A stretch of DNA of 64,000 nt, taken from Saprospiraceae bacterium (lineage in GTDB: Bacteria; Bacteroidota; Bacteroidia; Chitinophagales; Saprospiraceae). Each line of letters starts with the position of its first letter. Positions within the stretch are counted from its first letter, which is position 1. This document shows positions 7,468-16,254 of the stretch, one piece after another. The position numbers and the translations under genes were made by a program. Below the pieces are notes generated by a model. The model was not told the origin of the DNA and ran no database searches. It worked only from the letters and a program-made list of their open reading frames with translations. The DNA is taken from contig JAWKLJ010000001.1 of assembly GCA_041392805.1 (NCBI GenBank), forward strand, positions 4,216,001 through 4,280,000, written 5' to 3'.

Positions 7468-8355
7468 ATGACAAATATCACGGTGATTGGAGCAGGAACA
7501 ATGGGTAATGGTATCGCTCACGTCTTTGCGATGAATGGGTTTCAAGTAGCTTTAGTGGATATTTCTCAGGAGGCTCTACAAAAAGGATTAGCCACCATTG
7601 CAAAAAACCTGGATAGGATGCTTAGTAAAGAGCGTATTACGGAACAGGACAAGGTCATGACCTTAAGCAATATAAAAGCTTTCACCCGTATCGAGGAAGG
7701 TGTAAAAAATACAGATTTGGTCGTAGAAGCTGCCACTGAAAATGTTGATTTAAAACTGAAGATATTTCAAGAGATTGATCAATTCGCCCCGGCTAGGGCC
7801 ATTTTAGCTTCCAACACCTCTTCTATCTCCCTCACCCGCATTGCTGCCGCCACCCAACGCCCTGAGAAGGTGATTGGTATGCATTTTATGAACCCGGTAC
7901 CGGTGATGAAACTAGTGGAGATTATCCGAGGCTATTCCACTACAGATGAGGTCACCCAAGTGATTATGGACCTTTCTGAAAAATTGGGCAAGATTCCCGT
8001 TGAGGTCAAGGATTATCCGGGTTTTGTGTCTAATCGCATTCTCATTCCCATGATCAATGAAGCGATTTATACCCTATTTGAGGGCGTTGCTGGGGTAACC
8101 GAGATAGATACTGTGATGAAACTGGGAATGGCTCACCCGATGGGGCCCTTACAACTAGCTGATTTCATTGGCCTCGATGTATGTCTGGCGATTTGTAACG
8201 TATTGTATGAAGGATTTGGCAACCCCAAATACGCTCCTTGTCCTTTACTTGTGAATATGGTGATGGCTGGCAAAAAAGGGGTGAAATCAGGAGAAGGATT
8301 TTATACCTATACGCAGGGTACAAAAGAATTAGTCGTCTCCAAAGCCTTCAGGTAA
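7468..8355 (+). CDS. hbd: 3-hydroxybutyryl-CoA / 3-hydroxyacyl-CoA dehydrogenase
   Basis: A 295-aa cytosolic NAD-dependent dehydrogenase that interconverts 3-hydroxyacyl-CoA and 3-ketoacyl-CoA. The Rossmann nucleotide motif is IGAGTMGNGIAHVFA (G8, G10, G13). The catalytic region has ASNTSSISLTRIAAATQ, then GMHFMNPVPVMKLVEII with the active-site His and the following NEAIYTLFEG. The C-terminal dimerisation domain includes GMAHPMGPLQLADFIGLDV. Length is typical for single-domain Hbd/PaaH enzymes. It precedes the fused isobutyryl-CoA mutase by 83 bp on the same strand, suggesting a shared role in short-chain or branched acyl-CoA metabolism. The symbol rests on family resemblance. Confidence 0.92.
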   Translation: MTNITVIGAGTMGNGIAHVFAMNGFQVALVDISQEALQKGLATIAKNLDRMLSKERITEQDKVMTLSNIKAFTRIEEGVKNTDLVVEAATENVDLKLKIFQEIDQFAPARAILASNTSSISLTRIAAATQRPEKVIGMHFMNPVPVMKLVEIIRGYSTTDEVTQVIMDLSEKLGKIPVEVKDYPGFVSNRILIPMINEAIYTLFEGVAGVTEIDTVMKLGMAHPMGPLQLADFIGLDVCLAICNVLYEGFGNPKYAPCPLLVNMVMAGKKGVKSGEGFYTYTQGTKELVVSKAFR

Positions 8356-8438
8356 AAGGGGGGAAATGGGGAAGCCGGAAGTTTGAAGTTGGAAATGGGA
8401 ATTTTCTCACTTCCAATAAATTAGCAAAAAAAAAGTAT

Positions 8439-11400
8439 ATGACAGCAGTAGCTCCTTACCAAGCCAAGCACAAAATCAGAATCCTTACTGCCGGTTCATT
8501 ATTTGATGGGCATGATGTGGCCATTAATATCATGCGGCGCATTATTCAACGCTCAGGTGCGGAGGTTATCCACCTGGGGCACAACCGGCCGGTGCATGAA
8601 ATCGTAAATGCAGCGATTCAGGAGGATGTACAAGGTATTGCCATTACGTCTTACCAGGGAGGGCACATGGAGTTTTTCAAATATATTTATGACTTGCTGA
8701 GGGAAAAAGGGGCTGGACATATTAAAATCTTTGGCGGCGGCGGCGGCACTATCTTGCCAACCGAGATTGACGCACTACATGCTTATGGAATCAACCGCAT
8801 TTATTCTCCTGATGATGGCCGCTTAATGGGCCTGCAAGGAATGATCAATGATCTTTTGCAGCAATGTGATTATCCATTAGGTGTGAACCTTAACGGGGAA
8901 TGGGAAAAAAGTGCGACACAAGATTCTGTAGCCATCGCAAGATTAATTACTGCCATTGAAAATTACCCTGAACAGCAAGAACAACAGATTAAAAAACTAG
9001 CAGCTAAAGTACAGGATAGCAAGATACCTGTGTTGGGTATAACTGGCACTGGCGGTGCCGGAAAATCCAGCTTGGTAGATGAGTTAATTCTTCGTTATTT
9101 GAATGTATTCCCTAAAGAAAAAATAGGTATTATCTCCGTCGATCCTTCCAAACGAAAAACAGGCGGGGCACTGCTGGGCGATCGAATTCGGATGAATGCC
9201 ATTGCACATGAAGGCGTGTACATGCGCTCCATCGCCACCCGACAGGTCAATCTGGCACTTTCCAAGCAGGTAGGAGAAGCGCTAAATGTCTTGAAATATG
9301 CCCAATTTGATTTGATCATTTTAGAGACATCGGGGATTGGGCAATCAGATTCGGAGATTGTAGATTATGCAGATATTTCTGTGTATGTGATGACACCCGA
9401 GTATGGCGCTGCATCGCAGTTGGAGAAAATCGATATGCTGGACTTTGCCGATATAGTGGTTCTGAATAAATTTGACAAAAGCGGCGCGGAGGATGCCCTC
9501 CGGGATGTAAAAAAGCAATACCAACGCAATCACGATTTGTGGGAACAAACAGTGGATGAAATGCCGGTCTATGGTACGATTGCGTCTCAATTTAATGATG
9601 CGGGCACTAATGTGTTGTTTAAAGCCTTGGTTGAGAAGCTCTTTCCCGGTAAGTTGGCTCAATTAGCTGAAACCTTGCCATTGAGTAGCCAAAAAATAGC
9701 TATCATTCCACCCAGTAGGGTTCGTTATTTATCAGAAATAACAGCGGCCATTCGTCAATATGATGCGGAGACCGAAGCGCAAAGCGAAATTGCGCGCAAG
9801 TTATTCGGAATCAAGGTGACGAAGGATTGCCTGACAACAGCTAAGCCCCTTGTCTTAGATACATTAGACCAAACTGCAGCGGAATTATCGGAAAAACTAA
9901 GTAAAGAAACGCAACAGCTTTTAGAGACATGGGAAGCTAAAAAAGCGGCGTATAGTGCAGACGAATATATTTATACCGTACGGGACAGGGAAATAAAAGT
10001 CCCTACCTATACGACGTCCCTTTCTCACAACAAAATACCCCGAATTGCCCTACCTAGCTTTAAGGATTGGGGTGAAATCGTAAAGTGGGGTAGGCAGGAA
10101 AACGTGCCAGGTGAATTTCCTTTTACGGCAGGGGTATTTCCCTTCAAACGCAAGGGCGAAGACCCTACCCGTATGTTTGCTGGCGAAGGCGCCCCAGAGC
10201 GTACCAATAAGCGCTTTCATTATTTATCAAAAGATACACCCGCCAAACGCTTGTCTACGGCCTTCGATTCGGTAACGCTCTATGGCGAAGATCCTGACTA
10301 TCGCCCCGATATTTATGGAAAGGTAGGTAACTCTGGCGTGAATATTTGTTGTCTGGATGATGCCAAAAAGCTTTATTCCGGCTTCGACCTTTGCGACCCG
10401 AAGACCTCTGTTTCGATGACCATCAATGGTCCAGCTGCAACCATTTGTGCTTTTTTTATGAATGCGGCCATTGACCAACAATGTGAAAAATACCTCGTTG
10501 AACACCAATTGGAACACCTCGTCGAAGCTAAGCTCAAAAACTTATACGATGACCGTGGCTATAAACGACCTGTTTATGAGGGGCCCATACCAGCGGGGAA
10601 TAATGGACTGGGTTTGAAACTGCTTGGGTTGACTGGCGATCAGGTTTTGGAGCCATCCATTTACCATACGATAAAAGCAAAAGCCCTGCAATCAGTACGA
10701 GGAACGGTTCAGGCTGATATTTTAAAAGAAGACCAGGCACAGAATACCTGCATCTTTTCTACAGAATTCTCCTTGAAGCTCATGGGAGACGTACAAGCTT
10801 ATTTCATTGAGCATAAAGTCCAGAATTTTTACTCCGTGTCTATTTCAGGTTATCATATTGCCGAGGCAGGGGCCAACCCTATTTCTCAATTGGCCTTCAC
10901 GCTAGCCAATGGATTTACATTTGTGGAGTATTACCTGGCGAGGGGTATGCATATCGATGACTTTGCACCCAATTTATCATTTTTTTTCTCCAATGGTATT
11001 GATCCGGAGTATGCTGTTATTGGGCGTGTTGCCCGTCGTATCTGGGCCAAAGCGATGAAATACAGGTATGGTGCCAATGAGCGCTCTCAAAAGCTCAAGT
11101 ACCATATTCAAACTTCTGGTCGTTCCTTGCACGCCCAAGAGATTTCTTTTAATGACATTCGAACAACCTTGCAGGCGCTTTACGCCATTTATGATAATTG
11201 CAATTCCCTCCATACCAATGCCTATGATGAAGCCATTACGACCCCAACAGAAGAAAGTGTGCGTCGGGCGGTAGCTATTCAGATGATTATCAACCATGAG
11301 TTGGGATTGGCCAAGAATGAAAATCCATTACAGGGTGCATTTATTATTGATGAATTGACGACGTTGGTAGAAGAAGCCGTCTTGGCTGAATTTGACCGCA

Positions 11401-11798
11401 TCACCGATAGAGGAGGCGTACTTGGCGCGATGGAAACGATGTATCAGAGAGGTAAAATCCAAGAAGAAAGCCTTCACTATGAGATGCTCAAGCACACCGG
11501 AGAATATCCGATTATTGGGGTAAATACCTTTCTTTCTAGCGAAGGTTCCCCGACTATTACACCGAAGGAAGTCATCCGCGCCACCAAGGCGGAAAAAGAG
11601 CACCAGATCCAAAACTTGCAGAATCTTCACCAAGCTAATCTGGCTAAATCACAAGCATCACTTGCCAAGCTTCAGCAAGTTGCTTTGCAAAACGGGAATG
11701 TTTTTGAGCAACTTTTAGAAACAGGGAAATATAGTTCTCTGGGGCAGATCACGCATGCGCTTTATACGGTAGGCGGGCAGTATCGACGGAATATGTAA
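8439..11798 (+). CDS. icmF: Fused isobutyryl-CoA mutase (B12 domain, GTPase chaperone, mutase)
   Basis: A 1119-aa cytosolic adenosylcobalamin enzyme of the IcmF type, which interconverts isobutyryl-CoA and n-butyryl-CoA, with an internal G-protein chaperone. Domain order: B12-binding Rossmann domain (about 11-145, DGHDVAIN with the lower-ligand H25 and a GGGG turn near 100), MeaI-type P-loop GTPase (about 196-430, Walker A GTGGAGKS at 203-210), a linker, and the TIM-barrel mutase (about 520-1119, with GTVQADILKEDQAQNT and SISGYHIAEAGANP). The order and EDQAQNT motif separate it from methylmalonyl-CoA mutase. The ATG at 8439 is preferred; an in-frame opening at 8238 would overlap hbd by 118 bp and lacks domain similarity. 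Confidence 0.93.
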   Translation: MTAVAPYQAKHKIRILTAGSLFDGHDVAINIMRRIIQRSGAEVIHLGHNRPVHEIVNAAIQEDVQGIAITSYQGGHMEFFKYIYDLLREKGAGHIKIFGGGGGTILPTEIDALHAYGINRIYSPDDGRLMGLQGMINDLLQQCDYPLGVNLNGEWEKSATQDSVAIARLITAIENYPEQQEQQIKKLAAKVQDSKIPVLGITGTGGAGKSSLVDELILRYLNVFPKEKIGIISVDPSKRKTGGALLGDRIRMNAIAHEGVYMRSIATRQVNLALSKQVGEALNVLKYAQFDLIILETSGIGQSDSEIVDYADISVYVMTPEYGAASQLEKIDMLDFADIVVLNKFDKSGAEDALRDVKKQYQRNHDLWEQTVDEMPVYGTIASQFNDAGTNVLFKALVEKLFPGKLAQLAETLPLSSQKIAIIPPSRVRYLSEITAAIRQYDAETEAQSEIARKLFGIKVTKDCLTTAKPLVLDTLDQTAAELSEKLSKETQQLLETWEAKKAAYSADEYIYTVRDREIKVPTYTTSLSHNKIPRIALPSFKDWGEIVKWGRQENVPGEFPFTAGVFPFKRKGEDPTRMFAGEGAPERTNKRFHYLSKDTPAKRLSTAFDSVTLYGEDPDYRPDIYGKVGNSGVNICCLDDAKKLYSGFDLCDPKTSVSMTINGPAATICAFFMNAAIDQQCEKYLVEHQLEHLVEAKLKNLYDDRGYKRPVYEGPIPAGNNGLGLKLLGLTGDQVLEPSIYHTIKAKALQSVRGTVQADILKEDQAQNTCIFSTEFSLKLMGDVQAYFIEHKVQNFYSVSISGYHIAEAGANPISQLAFTLANGFTFVEYYLARGMHIDDFAPNLSFFFSNGIDPEYAVIGRVARRIWAKAMKYRYGANERSQKLKYHIQTSGRSLHAQEISFNDIRTTLQALYAIYDNCNSLHTNAYDEAITTPTEESVRRAVAIQMIINHELGLAKNENPLQGAFIIDELTTLVEEAVLAEFDRITDRGGVLGAMETMYQRGKIQEESLHYEMLKHTGEYPIIGVNTFLSSEGSPTITPKEVIRATKAEKEHQIQNLQNLHQANLAKSQASLAKLQQVALQNGNVFEQLLETGKYSSLGQITHALYTVGGQYRRNM

Positions 11799-11842
11799 CA
11801 AGGAAAGCTTGCATTTTTGGAGCATTTTTCGGGGGTTTTATT

Positions 11843-11957
11843 TTTTTTTGAAAAAAGTGGGGTAAAAGTTATGGAATTTTGGCGGTTTGTGCGTCTATGT
11901 AATAGGGGGCGGCGGCGGCTTAGACTTTCCAAGTTTTTAAAACTTGGAAAGTCTGCC
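11843..11957. repeat. Dispersed repeat A, copy 1, with perfect 33-nt palindrome
   Basis: About 115 bp shared with 17939-18055. It begins in a T-run followed by GAAAAAAGTGG, contains AAAAGTTATGGAATTTTGG and GTCTATGTAATAGGGGGCGG, and ends in a hairpin at 11922-11954 whose 16-bp arms (AGACTTTCCAAGTTTT and its complement) flank a single T. It lies between the convergent icmF and PQQ dehydrogenase genes. The hairpin could act as a terminator here, but the whole unit recurs elsewhere, so it is a repeat first. Confidence 0.85.
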
Positions 11958-12003
11958 AGACTGCCAGACTGCCAGACTGCCGCAGACTGCCGCAGCCTGC
12001 CAG
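11955..12003. repeat. Degenerate short tandem repeat, GCCAGACT-type units
   Basis: Three units of GCCAGACT are followed by GCCGCAGACT and GCCGCAGCCT variants, directly after the palindrome of repeat A. The palindrome's own end AGTCTGCC could have seeded the array by slippage. The second copy of repeat A has only a decayed counterpart (TCTGCGAAGTCTGCAAATC). Confidence 0.7.
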
Positions 12004-12027
12004 CTGTCTGGAGGCAGCGAGTCCAGC

Positions 12028-13194
12028 CTATAGCCTAACCCCTAAAGCCCCTACCTTTGGCCGTAGCCGAATAATCATCCCAACATCTACCCCTAGATAC
12101 AGAAAACCATCGGGGCCTTGCTTTACGCAACGAATTCGCCATGGGTAATCCGTTAATAAACGTTCCTCTTTGACTACTTCATTACCTTCGAGCACTAGTC
12201 GATTGAGATGCCGCCCAGCCATGGCGCCAATAAAAAGATCACCTCGCCACCCAGGAAAGGCATCACCCAGGTAAAACGACATTCCGCTAGGCGCAATGGA
12301 GGGGACATAATAATAGATAGGTTGCTCCATTCCTGCTTTTTGGGTAATCCCAGCCCCAACTGGCCCGCCCTCATATTCTTCTCCATAAGTGATAATCGGC
12401 CAGCCATAGTTCCTGCCTGGACGAACAATGTTTACCTCGTCTCCTCCCTTAGGGCCATGTTCATGTAGCCACAATTCCCCCGTGCGAGGATGAAAAGCCA
12501 TGCCTTGTTGGTTGCGGTGCCCGTAACTCCATATTTCTGGCAGCGCATTAGGGGTTGAGCGGAATGGATTATCTGCTGGAATGCGGCCATCATCATGAAG
12601 TCGAATAACTTTCCCATTGTGGGTTTGTAAGGACTGGGCTGAATCCCTGGTCAAGCGATCACCAATGGTAATGAATAAATAATGATCCCGAATGAGTAGT
12701 CGACAACCATAATGATCGCTCGTTTTGAAATAGGGTTGAGCCAGGAAAATACTTTCCCGATCTTCCAGGCAATGCTCCTTAAGCCGTACCCTATCAACAG
12801 CGGTTGTCGTCATACTGTCTTGTCGGCCAATGGTATAGGCTAAATAAATCCAACCATTTTCGATATAATCAGGGTGTACCAAGACATCCATCATGCCTAC
12901 ATGTTTTTGCTGGTGAACTGGTGGAAGATTACAAACGTCCGTTAATGCCCCGGTTTCCGTGTCGAGAATGTTTAATTTACCTTCAGGCCGTTGGGTCACC
13001 AACAAGCGGCCATCTGGGAGCCAGTCCATACCAAATGGAACAAATAAGGCAGCGGTGATGGTATCCAGTTGGAAATCGGCTGCTTCACTTTTGATAATAA
13101 CTCCTTCCTTAACGAGTTGCTTAGGCGTTTCAGTTGAGGTACATTGTAGCAAGCATAATATTCCTACCACGCTACCCATCATATTTTTTGTCAT
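12028..13194 (-). CDS. PQQ-dependent aldose sugar dehydrogenase, lipoprotein
   Basis: A 388-aa soluble-type glucose/sorbosone dehydrogenase with a six-bladed propeller. Diagnostic stretches are GMDWLPDGRLLVTQRPEGK (first blade), DGRIPADNPF, SYGHRNQQGMAFHP and GELWLHEHGPKGGDEVN, then PGRNYGWPIITYGEEYEG with Ca/PQQ-binding residues. The enzyme oxidises aldose sugars in the periplasm using PQQ. ATG 13194 is preferred over 13221 because it gives a compact lipoprotein signal ending LLQC. A larger relative with the same propeller is the T9SS protein at 23339. Its 3' end faces icmF across the 229-bp gap holding repeat A. Confidence 0.9.
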   Translation of the reverse strand: MTKNMMGSVVGILCLLQCTSTETPKQLVKEGVIIKSEAADFQLDTITAALFVPFGMDWLPDGRLLVTQRPEGKLNILDTETGALTDVCNLPPVHQQKHVGMMDVLVHPDYIENGWIYLAYTIGRQDSMTTTAVDRVRLKEHCLEDRESIFLAQPYFKTSDHYGCRLLIRDHYLFITIGDRLTRDSAQSLQTHNGKVIRLHDDGRIPADNPFRSTPNALPEIWSYGHRNQQGMAFHPRTGELWLHEHGPKGGDEVNIVRPGRNYGWPIITYGEEYEGGPVGAGITQKAGMEQPIYYYVPSIAPSGMSFYLGDAFPGWRGDLFIGAMAGRHLNRLVLEGNEVVKEERLLTDYPWRIRCVKQGPDGFLYLGVDVGMIIRLRPKVGALGVRL

Positions 13195-13344
13195 AGTAAC
13201 AGTCGAATGGTTTGAAGGCAAAGCAAAGCAACGGTTAGTAGAATAGCTATTGAATTAATTAATCTGACACAGAAATTGTCAGAGAAGGCGTTTTTTGTAG
13301 TCAACCTAATTACTTATTTTTAAGCATGGAGCAAATACAATTAA

Positions 13345-13668
13345 ATGGATGAACTACTCCTCTTTAAGTTAGCGCCAGGCGAAACGCTAACTCAAGGTTT
13401 CCAATCGTTAGACGAATTAAAATTAACCATGCTATTTCCCGTCAACATCTTGGGAAGAGGCTTTACCTATTATTATGAAGAGTGGGTGAAAAATATACAA
13501 ATAGGGTCTGAAAGCATCAAAGCGACTATTCAGGGCAATGAAAATTATACCACCCAAGTCCTACAGAAAGGCAATGAAGTCTATGGTAACTGTAATTGCC
13601 CTTTTGATGGTAAATGCAAGCATTTAGCAGCCTTGGTCATATACGTTATGCACGATATGAAATCATAA
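13345..13668 (+). CDS. SWIM zinc finger protein, 107 aa
   Basis: A small cytosolic protein with a C-terminal SWIM motif C83-N-C85...C91-K-H93 (sequence GNCNCPFDGKCKHLAALV), a zinc site that binds DNA or protein partners. The N-terminal half, LLFKLAPGETLTQGFQ and LGRGFTYYYEEWV, resembles the segment before the SWIM motif in larger Swi2/Snf2-associated proteins. Here it stands alone without helicase. It ends 6 bp before the 3' end of the convergent GH127 gene. The role is unknown; a DNA- or partner-binding accessory is the likely guess. Confidence 0.8.
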   Translation: MDELLLFKLAPGETLTQGFQSLDELKLTMLFPVNILGRGFTYYYEEWVKNIQIGSESIKATIQGNENYTTQVLQKGNEVYGNCNCPFDGKCKHLAALVIYVMHDMKS

Positions 13669-13674
13669 GCTGCT

Positions 13675-16014
13675 CTATTCCTTAACAACCCTTGCACTAA
13701 ATAAGGGCCCGCCTCGGTGCCCCACATGTGGCTGAATCCGAATAGTCACTTGCTGTTTCCCTTTGGTTAAATTGGCAGGAATAGGATATGTAATATCTAT
13801 AAATTGACCATCGGCCTTTTGAGATATATTCTCGGTAGCAATTTTTTCATCATCTACCAGAATATCGAATGTTTTACTGCCGGTAAAACCTCCCCAGTAT
13901 TCGAACACTAAAGCAAGAGGCGCATCGGGGAGTACTTTCATGTTAAAGCTAAACCAACCACCGCGTTCGGCTACCCTAAATTTTTTATCCTTGAAATGTT
14001 CTACCCGTATTTTATCTCCTTGCAAATGATGATTTCGCTCAGGTTGCATTTCGCCGAGTTCAAAAAAATCATAGGTTCTGGCTTCCAAGGCTTTCTTGGC
14101 GGCGACTTCAGCTGCATAGGCCTTTTTTTGGGCCTCCCACTTTGCCGCTGTGAATAGGTCGAGATAAACGGAATAACGGCGTTCGTTCGTCTTGTAGAGC
14201 GGGTGTAAGGTTACGTCCCTGGGGTCTCCTACTCCGGTGGTGATAAAAGTGTTTACTTCTCCCTCTACTTGTTTTAGCCAATTCGCGGGCTGGCGGTCTT
14301 CGGTCATGATGACCGGCACGTAATTTTCGGAATGTGCCAATGGATCATTGGCTGGGCCGAGGTCGGCAGCCAGTACCAAGGGGCCATAGCAGATGGCCAC
14401 TCGGTCTGCATCGTCGGGCATGGGCTCCAGGCGCAAGTCGAAAGGCATCTCCAATTTGATCTCATCTCCATCTTTCCATTCCCGATGCAGGCGAATGAAA
14501 CTGCCAGGTGTTCCAGTTATTTCTTGTGCCTCGCCATTGATGGATAGTTCTAATTTACCGTTTTCTAACCAATGGGGGTAACGAATTTGCAAGGCCAAGG
14601 TAAGGGGTTGCGCACAGCTAAACCGAAGGGTTGTTGCCTGTTCTTCAGGGAAGGCAGTGGTTTGCCGAAGGCGGAGTCCTTTTTCGGGCCAATTCAACTC
14701 GGCAGCAATAAACTGGAAGAGGTATAAGTCTTCCTCATTGTGGTAAAAGATGTTTGCGCCATATTTACTATGGGTCTCCATTCCGGTACCTACACAGCAG
14801 GTAAACCCTTCGGGGTCTTGATAATCTTTTTTACCCCCCATCTCCAGCGATAGGTTGTAAATTACGCGTCCATCCGCTGGGTTTTGAGCGGATAGAATGT
14901 GGTTGAACAAGGCCCTTTCGTAAAAATCGGCTACTGCTGCCGAAGCCTCCCATTCGAAAAGGTGTTCTGAGAGCTTGAGCATGTTGTAGACATTGCAAGT
15001 TTCTGTGGTTTCATCACTGAGGCGGTTGCGGAGCTGGTCGGGCTGACCAAAGTACTCGTGGTTGCCATGGCCGCCGGTAACATAAGAGTGGTGATTGACG
15101 ACCCGATCCCAGAAAAAAGAGGCGGCGGTTTGATCGGACGCATTTTGGGTAAGTTCGTAGCGACGAGCCAATCCGATCAGCTTTGGTATCTGCGTATTGC
15201 CATGGAGTCCAGGGAGTACATCAGTTTGTTGTGCCAAAGGCGTCAAAACAGCTTCGTGGTAAAATATATTTGCTAAATGAAGGTATTTTTCTGCTCCAGT
15301 GTCAGCATAGAGGTCAACAAGGGTTTCATTGATGCCGCCATGTTCGCAATGCAGCATATTTTGTACCTGTTCTTGGTTTAGTCCCTCCACTATGCCTGCC
15401 AACCAGTCAGCTAAGTGTTTTTCTACCTCCAACGCTTTTTTATTGTCACACAGTCGATAGGCATCGCGCAGCCCAGCCATGGTTTTATGCAGGTTGTAAT
15501 AAGGTACCCAAATGCCATTCAGGTCAAAGCCCTGAGAGCGAATATCGCCTTTGGCTACCTCTTCGGTTAATACCTTTTTCCCATTTGGGAAAGCCCCTAT
15601 AAAACCGTCTCCATCTGCTTTCTGGCAAAGAGCCAGCTCCTCTACGATATAGTTTACGCGATGCAAGAAAGCCGTATCACCAGTCGTCTGGTACATTAGC
15701 GCACAGCCGCTCAGGTAATGACCCAAGCTATGCCCTGCTATCGTCTCTGCTTCCCAACCCTCGTAGTGCGCCGCCCGGGGCTCCAATCCCGCAGCCGCTC
15801 TAAATTTGGCCAAAAAACGATCTGGCTGATAAGCAAGCAAGACCTTGGCGTTGAGCTTGGTCGCCTCCTTGAAAGGCCCCTCTAATAGCGTGACCTGAGA
15901 GAGAGAAAAGGGGTAAACTTGAAAAACACTCGTTTGATTTGACTTGTTTTCTTCTTGTATAGACTTACAAGAAAAGATAATTGAAGCTAAAGCGAAAAAA
16001 GCTAAAAGGCGCAT
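13675..16014 (-). CDS. GH127 beta-L-arabinofuranosidase family lipoprotein
   Basis: A 779-aa glycoside hydrolase. The N-terminus is a lipoprotein signal ending IIFSC (Cys16). The (alpha/alpha)6 barrel carries the GH127 zinc/catalytic set: E338 and C340 in SDETTETCNVYNML, C406-C407 in GFTCCVGTGMETH, and a Glu at 320 in GGHGNHEYFG; the first pair falls on the numbering known for the Bifidobacterium enzyme HypBA1. The C-terminal beta-sandwich includes LAADLGPAND. Family members release beta-L-arabinofuranose through a cysteine nucleophile, and others in the family have different specificities. With the sulfatase and PQQ enzyme it suggests plant or algal glycan use. Confidence 0.93.
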   Translation of the reverse strand: MRLLAFFALASIIFSCKSIQEENKSNQTSVFQVYPFSLSQVTLLEGPFKEATKLNAKVLLAYQPDRFLAKFRAAAGLEPRAAHYEGWEAETIAGHSLGHYLSGCALMYQTTGDTAFLHRVNYIVEELALCQKADGDGFIGAFPNGKKVLTEEVAKGDIRSQGFDLNGIWVPYYNLHKTMAGLRDAYRLCDNKKALEVEKHLADWLAGIVEGLNQEQVQNMLHCEHGGINETLVDLYADTGAEKYLHLANIFYHEAVLTPLAQQTDVLPGLHGNTQIPKLIGLARRYELTQNASDQTAASFFWDRVVNHHSYVTGGHGNHEYFGQPDQLRNRLSDETTETCNVYNMLKLSEHLFEWEASAAVADFYERALFNHILSAQNPADGRVIYNLSLEMGGKKDYQDPEGFTCCVGTGMETHSKYGANIFYHNEEDLYLFQFIAAELNWPEKGLRLRQTTAFPEEQATTLRFSCAQPLTLALQIRYPHWLENGKLELSINGEAQEITGTPGSFIRLHREWKDGDEIKLEMPFDLRLEPMPDDADRVAICYGPLVLAADLGPANDPLAHSENYVPVIMTEDRQPANWLKQVEGEVNTFITTGVGDPRDVTLHPLYKTNERRYSVYLDLFTAAKWEAQKKAYAAEVAAKKALEARTYDFFELGEMQPERNHHLQGDKIRVEHFKDKKFRVAERGGWFSFNMKVLPDAPLALVFEYWGGFTGSKTFDILVDDEKIATENISQKADGQFIDITYPIPANLTKGKQQVTIRIQPHVGHRGGPLFSARVVKE

Positions 16015-16164
16015 ATGTTTGTTGGTACTGTTAATGAATTTTATTTTTTAAAGATAAAAGAAGTATCCAAGGGAAAAGCAAAAAAAAACAATATTTGCAA
16101 GAGGAGGAATCTATAATGTGATAAAGCGATACCTTGATAAGGGTTGTGATTTTTAGATGAGTGC

Positions 16165-16215
16165 TAAAAAAGAGGATAAAAAGATAGCGGCTCACTCCTT
16201 CGGAGGGCCGCTATC
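16165..16215 (-). terminator. Rho-independent terminator of the persulfide dioxygenase gene
   Basis: On the minus strand GATAGCGGC (16215-16207) pairs with GCCGCTATC (16191-16183), with an inner CTCC/GGAG stem and TTCG-type loop, followed at once by TTTTTATCC and a second T-run. The hairpin lies 40 bp downstream of the stop codon at 16255. This is a textbook intrinsic terminator. Confidence 0.88.
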
Positions 16216-16254
16216 AAATAATAAACTGCCTTGTATGCTAATTAAGTCCTACGC

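Noticed and set aside
8238..8438. Upstream extension of the icmF reading frame, overlapping hbd
   Set aside because: The 67 extra codons lie over the hbd 3' end and a purine-rich gap, contain no family similarity, and the IcmF B12 domain begins right after ATG 8439.
11817..12038. A 73-codon frame between icmF and the PQQ dehydrogenase
   Set aside because: It covers repeat A, its palindrome and the tandem array, and its peptide is low complexity.
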